From the NCBI GenBank assembly GCA_028023455.1, contig JAQFVV010012398.1, positions 8,332,682 to 8,396,681 of the forward strand: a stretch of DNA of 64,000 bases, given 5' to 3'. The notes below the pieces were generated by a model. That model had not been told where the DNA came from and did no database searches. It saw only the letters and a list, made by a program, of their open reading frames with translations. Shown here piece by piece: positions 56,315-64,000 of the stretch. The stretch's first letter is position 1, and every line of letters begins with the position of its first letter. Both the position numbers and the translations under genes were made by a program. Source of the DNA: Epiperipatus broadwayi. Lineage: Eukaryota > Onychophora > Udeonychophora > Euonychophora > Peripatidae.

Positions 56315-58868
56315 TGGTTTGCCATATCAAAGATTGATTATATAAAGAACAAAACAAAAACAAAAGAAATATATTTAAATTTGGTACATTTAATACCTAA
56401 GAAGTAATAAAAAGGCATGCAGTGCTTGTACCACTATCTAAAATTATTACAAATTACCCAGGGGTTAGTTTAATGTTTTAGTTTAATTTATAAATATATT
56501 TAATAATGTGTTACAGAGTATATGTGTTTGTTTATATCGATTTTTGGATCCTTTCTCTTAATATATATATATATCGATTTTTGGGCTCCTTCTTTCAAAG
56601 AAATATATTTTGCAATATAATCCAGCAATAATTAGAAAAATTTAGCATATTTTTAAAATTATAATAGATTTAATTTTGGACTGCAATATTAATTAAATAC
56701 AGAGACATTACAGACTACATGTGAGAACATGAATTTTTAAGATAAGATTATTGGTTTGTCAATGAGTTATATAGTGGATAGTTTAAAAAGATGTCTAGTG
56801 AAAATCAGTGCTCAGGGATAAAGAGAGTATAAGATGGTTAATATTGGAGCAGGATAGTTTGTCCATGTTTAATATTAAGTTCTTCATGTTCATTCTTTTT
56901 AACATGTGCTAAAACATTCTAAGTGGCTGCCTAATTCTTATCTCCATGTGAATCTAAAAAATGTGATAAGTGCTGTGTTTCATTGGATAACAAGTGCTCT
57001 ATTGTTTGCCAATTTATGACTTGGAAATAGACACTGTATAGTTTAAAAAAATCCTGGGACAATTATATTAAAAAGAAACACTGTATATTCTAAGAAAAAA
57101 TCCTGTAACAAATGTGTCAAAAAATACTGCCTGTTTGAAAAGAATATTTGAAGTCAAAAAATGCTATCGAGTAATATAATGGATTGTATGGGTCCAATAA
57201 ATATCTATAAGCTTACAAAACATCACAAAATCCATGCCAAAGTATCTAAATGTATTATACAATTGTCATCAATATTGTTATTATTATTAATTTATTTTAT
57301 AAAAATATAAAATTAATCTCAGTTGTCTTATATTACATTGATGCTGTTATAAATCAAGATATTAAATTTTTAGCTAATATTTTAACTTATTCTCACCCAA
57401 TTATATTTATTAGTTTATGTTATTATTATGTATATAAGTCTCAGAGAAGAAATGCTAATGAATGTATTTATAAGTTTTTGATTCTTATTGTTGTTATTAT
57501 TATTTTGTTACCTTTCTTTATTAGATAATAAATAAATTATGTTATTAAAATAGTAAAAACATTTAGTTGTGTGTTATTCTGGTTTTCTGGCTCAGTTTAA
57601 AAATTGGGCTTAATATTCAAATACATCATCAACATTATCTAGACCATGGATGAGTCAATTCTTATACTATTTAACAGCTGGAATATTAAGAGGGATGTTA
57701 TTATAATTGTAAAGCTGAAGTCTCTCTTGCTTGTGTTTATTGGTAGCTCTTCTGTGAGTGCAACCTGGAGTCCTGGTCACTGCCATGAATCTCTTAAGTT
57801 AAGCTACCTGTGTGGAGCAATTTTAGAATGAGCACCTGATAAGTAGTTATCATAAAATGATTATGATCCAAATATAACCTGTATTTATATAGAACATTTA
57901 ATAGGAATAATAGAAATAATAGACATATTTTTGATCATCATTGTCAATACTAAATATGGTCATAGAGAAAATACCAATAACAATAAAAGTTTATGGTTAA
58001 CCTTAGTAGTCCCTTTGATATATATGGCACATTGTCAATGGGTTAAAGGCTACTTCCCATCACAAAAGCTTATCTTTATCACATTATTTCAGAAAAATCT
58101 GAATAAATATTGTGAATAATAGATTATATTTTTAAAAAAGATAAAATTAAAATTTTGGCCATTGTTAGGAACAAATTTTATATAAAAACATTTTATTGTA
58201 TCAAGCTGTTAATTTGATTTTATGTAATTAGAAGGGTTTAAACTCAGACATTCAATCTATTAATTTCATTTTAGTTAATTCTACTGGGAGGTGTTTTATT
58301 GCTATGTGTGTTGAGTTCCTGGTATATCTTTTTCACTCACTATGTCTAATCCTTTATATTCCTAATTATTCTAATTTAGAGCAAACATCAAAAAGAATAT
58401 GTTCATTATTTTAAACTAAAGAAGTTAATTGCAATTTGTTTTATGTGTTATTAGATAATTAATAATTTCCAGTTAATAATTTCCAGATATCCATCAATTG
58501 TTAATGACTTTTTAATTCAACCATAATGTAATAGATTTACATTTATAACAGTCATTCTTTAATATATTAAAATCCTTAAACCGTTAGCTTTGGGAGTTAT
58601 ACATGATAAGCTACATGAGTTGTTCATCACATTTAAAGCATGCACAGAATCTAATAAAATTGGTAATGAAAATACATCTACTTAAGTCTTATGAAAAAGG
58701 TATCATAATTTTAAAATATTTGGGCTCATGACAAAAAAAATGGTACTGTTCTATTAGCATGTTGAAACCACTTGATGGCATTGTTTCTAAGAAAATGCAC
58801 ATAAATATAATGTTACTTTGCCCACCACTTTATTTGTGAAATAATAACAATAATAAAAATAATTGTAC
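56315..58868. other. Unannotated intergenic stretch
   Basis: AT-rich DNA. The hydrophobic 92-codon frame at 57250-57528 and the 61-62-codon frames at 57646-57831 and 57931-58119 were inspected. No family was recognised and AT-driven composition explains them. Confidence 0.45.
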
Positions 58869-58869
58869 A

Positions 58870-59610
58870 GGTTAACATAATTCATTTATTTTCCTTAATA
58901 AATTACTGTAATTCTTTTTGCAATTTCTTTTTGTCTCTGGGTATAACTATGAGAAATTTTTTATACTCAGACATTTTATCATATAGGTTAACATAATTCA
59001 TTGATTGATTTCCTTAATAAATTACTGTCAAATTTATTCGATTAACAATTTTAGGATGATAAATTTAAACCTTTAACAAGTGACTACAAATTTCATTTTA
59101 GTCCTGCAATGTAGGGGGGGGGGAGATGCTATGCCTTTTCACAACTGCAAGAATTAAAACTTATCAATTAACAAATGTTATTGCAAATATTCTATTCTAG
59201 TAGAATTCCCTGTGTATATCAGCAGTTTGTGCTGGGAAAATCCCCCCCGATTCCCCCCTGCAAACTTTAAAAAGTCTACTATCATTGCTTGATAGATAAC
59301 TAACTATATCATGGTGGAAGAAATAAGAATGCTTTAATTACTGAACTGTATTTTACTCTTTTTTTTTTGATCATTTTTGAAAAGGAAAATTAATCTTTAT
59401 TTATTTATCTTTGAAATAATATGTGACTAAGGTATGGTGGATAACATTAATGGCACACTTATTAATAATGATTAATAATTTTCCAACTCTATTTTTTGTT
59501 GTTGTTGTTTTTTGTTTTTGTTTTTATAATTAAGAAATGTATTCTTTTTACAATTTCTCTTTGTCTCTGGATATAACTATGAGAAATTTTACAGTCAGAC
59601 ATTTTAATTC
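58870..59610. repeat. Locally repeated segment
   Basis: AGGTTAACATAATTCATT...CCTTAATAAATTACTGT occurs at about 58870-58912 and 58986-59029. CAATTTCTTTTTGTCTCTGG and TATAACTATGAGAAATTTT occur at about 58920-58960 and 59550-59592. These are partial local duplications. A ten-base G run is at 59114-59123 and C runs are at 59242-59259. Confidence 0.7.
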
Positions 59611-59611
59611 T

Positions 59612-60263
59612 TGTAAGTGTTCTTGTGAACCGTGACTTTTTTGGGGAGAACAGTGAAATTGTGGTTTCCTCTAACCTTTTCTAATTATTTACACCTTACA
59701 TATTGGATTTGAAAGTGGAGTAATGGGCTTATAATTATTACTTTTGAATATTATGTTAGATAAGTTGTACCATAATTATTTTGAATGCAGATTGAAATAG
59801 TTCTGCAAACTTTAAATCCACTCATCTTGAAATGGTATGATAGAAAAGTGTTAACATTGCTAAAAGATAGTATTATGTGAACTCACACAAACTGCAACAG
59901 AAAAAAAAGTTGTGGCTATTTGGTTTGACTGTGGCCCAATAAATGGCATATTTATATGCATTTAGATGGGATCAATGCCATCAAGCAATTTCAACACACT
60001 AATAGAACAGTACCAACAAGTGTTTGTATATCTATTTGTGGTAGAATGTGCATCATTTAATGATGAAACAAGGCTCCTTCTTATTACTTTGAAATGATTA
60101 GAATCCTTAAAAGAGTGAAAATTTAGAAGGTATATATAAGTACATATAATAATCAAAAAATAATAAATTCTTTACAACAGCTATATAATCAATAATAATT
60201 TTATACATTAAAACCCTTTTTCAGTACATGCTTTGGTGCCCCTCACAAATGTTACTAATCTAT
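59612..60263. other. Unannotated flank of LTR element 2
   Basis: Ordinary AT-rich DNA. The last five bases before the LTR are TCTAT, the expected left target duplication. The right one lies outside the window. Confidence 0.45.
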
Positions 60264-60695
60264 TGTAACGATATATAAATATGTCGTTACATTAATTTAA
60301 AATAAAAACTTAAAAGTTCGCAAATAAAAGTAAAAAACTAAACGCTAAAATTAAAAATGTTTGTTATACGTATATACATTCGCACAGATGCTAAACTTTA
60401 AAAATATTTTTTTTTAATAAATAAAAAAAGGTATTTGAATGTATTTTTTATAAAAAAAGATTTATAAAAGTATTTTAATAAAAAAATAACGTAAGTTAAA
60501 ATAAAAACAGGTATTAATTAATTCCTGTAATCTATAAATGGAAATGATTGTTTATTAATTATTAAAAGCTGTTTAATTAAAAAGTCAGATGGAAAGTTAG
60601 ATAAGAGAAGAAAGGGATTTTAGCCAAATAAAGGCCCGGACCATAGTGAAAAAACAGATCAGTGACGTTTTTGTTCATGGAATCCATAGGAGGAC

Positions 60696-60727
60696 TATAA
60701 AAAGAAAAAAATATTGAGTTCCAGTCA
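60696..60727 (+). promoter_or_regulatory. LTR core promoter (5' copy)
   Basis: TATAAAAAG at 60696-60704 is followed 31 bp from its first base by an A in GTCAGAG (60727), the usual TATA to initiator distance for pol II. It defines the probable U3/R boundary, leaving R-U5 of about 1.65 kb. Confidence 0.65.
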
Positions 60728-60840
60728 GAGAGTTTTTCCAACTTGATTTGATGACAATGGTAAGACGCACTTGCCGTTCTCTCTCATTTTTTTTTTGTTT
60801 GTTTTAAAAAAAAATAAAATGAAAAGACTGTGATACCAGA

Positions 60841-60930
60841 ATGGAACCAGCTAATGCTACCTCCAGAACATTTTCTTCCAATGGAGACACCGTGGGAATT
60901 GCCAACGGGAACATGGACTATATGAAATGA
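60841..60930 (+). CDS. 29-codon ORF in LTR leader, 5' copy
   Basis: It starts MEPANATSRTF and ends NMDYMK, beginning 114 bp downstream of the inferred transcription start in the context ACCAGAATGG. The second LTR has the same frame (63513-63602) with one Thr to Ala change and one silent change. Base composition is far more balanced than the surroundings. No family was recognised. It may be a leader peptide, a captured host first exon, or chance. Confidence 0.35.
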   Translation: MEPANATSRTFSSNGDTVGIANGNMDYMK

Positions 60931-62375
60931 ACAATTATTAAAATCAATTAAGAACTTTTGTCAAGTTTTATAAATTGATAAACAAGCCAACTTAAAAGTT
61001 AAAACGGACTCTTATCTGACTTTTGTAAGTTTTTAAATCAAATTAATAATGTTAAATTTTATATGTTTTTCGATTGATAAACATCTTTTCCATTATTTTT
61101 TTTTCCTATTGTAAAGATTATTTAAATGCATGAAATTTAAGTTGTTTATAGACGCTTGCATGGATTCGTTTGCGGTTAATTATATTTTGGTTTTCATATT
61201 TGATCAAAATATATAGACATTCGATAAATAATGATACCTTACGGTGAGTATCTAAAATGTATTTATTCGGATGTCTTTTAAGTTATTGGTGACAACGCAA
61301 GTATCTTATGGTGAATACTATTGGGTTACTTATAAGTTTCCCTCTGTGATTGTCGGTATCAATAATTTTGTATTTTGATCGTTTAAGTTTATTTTGAAAT
61401 GTTTTTGACCGTGGAATCTATGTAATCGATCTATACCCAACATTTTTAAACTCATTTGTGCGAACGTATCTAAATGTTAAACTTAAGTCGGGCATGAATG
61501 GCTATATAGATTTGTAAAGTTATATTAGGGGAGGGTAATCTTAGGTTATTTGTGTCGTTGTTGAATTGGGTCAATGGATTGGATATATTTGTGTAATTAG
61601 TAGATGTAGTATGAGTTTCGCTACGTGCAGAATCACTGTATACACCGCACCAACCCTTTGCCTATGGATGGGATTGTAAGTCGGCAAAAAGGATCGCGGT
61701 CCCTTCCTATGGAGTTTTTATTTTATTGTTCTTCTTGCTATACAGACGTCATATTCCTGTATTAGACAAGAGTCAATGTTTTCTTAAACTATATTGTTCA
61801 GATGTCCATTCCTGACAGTATAGTATCTTTGTGCTGTTGTATTTTCATGCTACATTGAATACATAAATGTATCGGATGGATTGATGCCAGTTTGACTGCG
61901 AATTTTAGCCTAGGGTTAAATAGGGATAGAATGTTTTATTTTCAAATGCAGATCTATGTAGTCTATTCATACTTGACAATCTAAATAAAAAAAAATTAAA
62001 ATCATTGAAATTTATATAAATGTAAAATTAAAGAGTAATAAGAATATAAAAATCTAAAAAAAAAATGTTAAACCTATTCCTCGAGTTTAGAAGGATTTTA
62101 TATGTGCGTAAATAAATATTTTATGTGTTAATTTCTGGCAGTGGCTTTTATTCTTTTATATTTAAGATAAAACATTAAGTTATATTTTATTATCTCTGCT
62201 ACTCACTGAGCTAGTGACTTGGGCTAACGACCGGAATCAAAATTTAAGAAAAACAAATTTTTTTTTTTGGACTTACGTATCTGCCTACTTTATAAATTTT
62301 TCTAGGTTCAAATGCCTAGATGGCGCCCTGTAGTGCAGTTTACATAAGTCTAGCTTTCTCCGGATCGTTACAAAC

Positions 62376-62393
62376 TGGCTACCCAACTTGGGC
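62376..62393 (+). promoter_or_regulatory. Primer-binding site of LTR element 2
   Basis: TGGCTACCCAACTTGGGC starts three bases after the LTR end. It is similar in form to the site of the gypsy element at 1045, suggesting a related tRNA primer. Confidence 0.65.
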
Positions 62394-62919
62394 CGATCTT
62401 AAATAAACACGAGTGCCCCGAGAATTTTAAAAGGGAATCATGCCCGTAAATTTTTTCTGAAAATTATATAGATATATGTTTTGTATTAACGTAAAGTTAT
62501 AGTTTAAATTTTGTGTAAAAAGGTACTGCCAGTAAAAAAAATTGCGCGTATGTAAAGAGAAATACGAGGAATAAAAAAGTAATAAATAAAACGTAATTAA
62601 TAAATATAAATCATAATTTTTTTTTTAAAAAGTCTTGTTTAAAATTTAATCGTTTAACTTGCCTAAATAATACTTAAAGGTAGGAGAAATAAAACTTGGA
62701 AGGGAGGGGGCAGAAATTTAGCTGGTAGTAAGGAATCATCAGTCAACTTTTTTTTTTATCATTATATTTGTAATTACTGTTTTGTCTTTTAAAAAAAAAA
62801 AAGTTTTGTCCTTTTGAAATTTCATATATAACAAATTTGTGTAACGTAATTACTAACACTAAGTAAATTCTTTTTTTTTTTTTTTAATGTTTTTATTTTT
62901 TTGAGGAAGTTTACTGATA
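62394..62919 (+). other. Internal region of LTR element 2, noncoding
   Basis: About 525 bp with A/T runs. No gag or pol frame and no clear zinc knuckle. The expected polypurine tract before 62920 is weak (TTTTTGAGGAAG near 62899-62910). Confidence 0.7.
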
Positions 62920-63285
62920 TGTAACGATATATAAATATGTCGTTACATTAATTTAAAATAAAAACTTAAAAGTTCGCAAATAAAAGTAAAAAACTAAACG
63001 CTAAAATTAAAAATGTTTGTTATACGTATATACATTCGCACAGATGCTAAACTTTAAAAATATTTTTTTTTAATAAATAAAAAAAGGTATTTGAATGTAT
63101 TTTTTATAAAAAAAGATTTATAAAAGTATTTTAATAAAAAAATAACGTAAGTTAAAATAAAAACAGGTATTAATTAATTCCTGTAATCTATAAATGGAAA
63201 TGATTGTTTATTAATTATCTAAAAGCTGTTTAATTAAAAAGTCAGATGGAAAGTTAGATAAGAGAAGAAAGGGATTTTAGCTTGA

Positions 63286-63399
63286 CCAATGGAAGCCAAA
63301 TAAAGGCCCGGACCATAGCGAAAAAACAGAACAGTGACATTTCTGTTCATGGAATCCATAGGAGGACTATAAAAAGAAAAAAATATTGAGTTCCAGTCA
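63286..63399 (+). promoter_or_regulatory. LTR promoter with CCAAT, TATA and initiator (3' copy)
   Basis: CCAAT at 63286-63290, TATAAAAAG at 63368-63376 and an initiator-like GTCAGAG with A at 63399, 31 bp from the TATA start. CCAAT lies 82 bp before the TATA box. Confidence 0.6.
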
Positions 63400-63512
63400 G
63401 AGAGTTTTTCCAACTTGATTTGATGACAACGGTAAGACGCACTTGCCGTTCTCTCTCATTTTTTTCTTGTTTGTTTAAAAAAAAAATAAAATGAAAAGAC
63501 TGTGATACCAGA

Positions 63513-63602
63513 ATGGAACCAGCTAATGCTACCTCCAGAACATTTTCTTCCAATGGAGACGCCGTGGGAATTGCCAATGGGAACATGGACTATATGAAAT
63601 GA
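63513..63602 (+). CDS. 29-codon ORF in LTR leader, 3' copy
   Basis: Same frame as 60841-60930 with Ala for Thr at residue 17. Preserved start, stop and length in both LTRs. With only about 1.4% overall divergence this is not proof of selection. Confidence 0.35.
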   Translation: MEPANATSRTFSSNGDAVGIANGNMDYMK

Positions 63603-64000
63603 ACAATTATTAAAATCAATTAAGAACATTCATCAAGTTTTATAAATTGATAAACAAGCCAACTTAAAAGTTAAAACGGACTCTTATCTGACTTTTGTAA
63701 GTTTTTAAATCAAATTAATAATGTTTAATTTTATATGTTTTCCGATTGATAAACATCTTTTCCATTATTTTTTTTTCTTATTGTAAAGATTATTTAAATG
63801 CATGAAATTTAAGTTGTTTATAGACGCTTGCATGGATTCGTTTGCGGTTAATTATATTTTGGTTTTCATATTTGATCAAAATATATAGACATTCGATAAA
63901 TAATGATACCTTACGGTGAGTATCTAAAATGTATTTATTCGGATGTCTTTTAAGTTATTGGTGACAACGCAAGTATCTTATGGTGAATACTATTGGGTTA

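Larger units (their letters stand above)
60264..62372 (+). repeat. 5' LTR of non-autonomous element
   Basis: Complete LTR of 2109 bp with TG...CA ends. It has a TATA promoter at 60696, a 29-codon frame at 60841-60930, and no CCAAT box (deleted relative to the 3' LTR). Confidence 0.92.
60264..64000 (+). mobile_element. Non-autonomous LTR retrotransposon, right end outside window
   Basis: 5' LTR 60264-62372 (2109 bp) opens TGTAACGAT and ends ATCGTTACA, a perfect 9-bp inverted terminus. A primer-binding site follows at 62376. After only 547 bp the second LTR starts at 62920 with the same sequence and runs off the window (1081 of about 2109 bp seen). About 15 substitutions and a 16-bp indel separate the LTRs over about 1.08 kb, so it is younger than the gypsy element at 1-6925. 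The internal region has no gag or pol frame, so it must rely on another element's proteins. The very long LTR with a tiny interior is intermediate between TRIM- and LARD-like elements. Confidence 0.92.
62920..64000 (+). repeat. 3' LTR of non-autonomous element (partial)
   Basis: Matches 60264-61340 nearly base for base. It carries a 16-bp segment with CCAAT (63286-63290) that is missing in the 5' LTR. Confidence 0.93.

Noticed and set aside
57250-57528. Hydrophobic 92-codon frame resembling a small membrane protein
   Set aside because: Ile/Tyr/Val/Leu-rich composition is what AT-rich DNA gives; no promoter, splice or homology evidence.

Overview
This is a very AT-rich metazoan window from what looks like a large, repeat-heavy genome. 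It has long introns, GT-AG splice sites, tetranucleotide arrays, tRNA-derived retroposons, Ty3/gypsy elements, several non-LTR retrotransposon relics and many Penelope-like element (PLE) derivatives. A mollusc (cephalopod-like) or chelicerate genome would fit, but no single-copy marker gene fixes the clade. There is no operon or prokaryotic organisation.

Layout: 1-6925 is a Ty3/gypsy element (5' LTR cut by the window edge) with LTRs about 3% diverged and a broken gag-pol. 7270-14900 is a repeat complex: two diverged copies of an unknown repeat, a palindromic repeat carrying hammerhead-ribozyme-like motifs, and a 4-5 kb PLE on the minus strand bounded by nested inverted repeats. 18090-19220 is an inverted repeat enclosing a LINE zinc-finger tail. 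20700-23440 holds scrambled pieces of a second gypsy family. 24.1-24.6 kb is GATA-type microsatellite. 25.64-26.29 kb is another LINE tail. 27241-27789 is a palindromic element with a 15-bp target-site duplication. 30.9-31.4 kb and 32.29-34.82 kb are LINE relics. 35259-35364 is a short tRNA-derived SINE with an 11-bp target-site duplication. 38853-39858 is a short PLE with an intact-looking GIY-YIG nuclease domain and a 14-bp target-site duplication. 60264-64000 is a young non-autonomous LTR element with 2.1-kb LTRs and only about 0.55 kb between them.

The one convincing host gene lies at about 36.4-48.6 kb. It is a plus-strand gene with two or three small upstream exons and a final exon. It encodes a 146-residue secreted Gly/Leu/Tyr/His-rich repeat protein, apparently an extracellular structural protein of the cuticle, shell-matrix, sucker-ring or silk type. 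Its introns hold a PLE, a palindrome and microsatellites.

The most unusual theme is the recurrence of palindromic elements whose arms carry a hammerhead-ribozyme-like layout: stem I, a CUGANGA-like core, stem II, GAAA, then a tiny palindromic stem III. It recurs in six sequence families here, in differing states of decay. This agrees with the published association of hammerhead ribozymes with PLEs, but several copies here lack recognisable PLE coding sequence, and one carries a tRNA-like promoter head.
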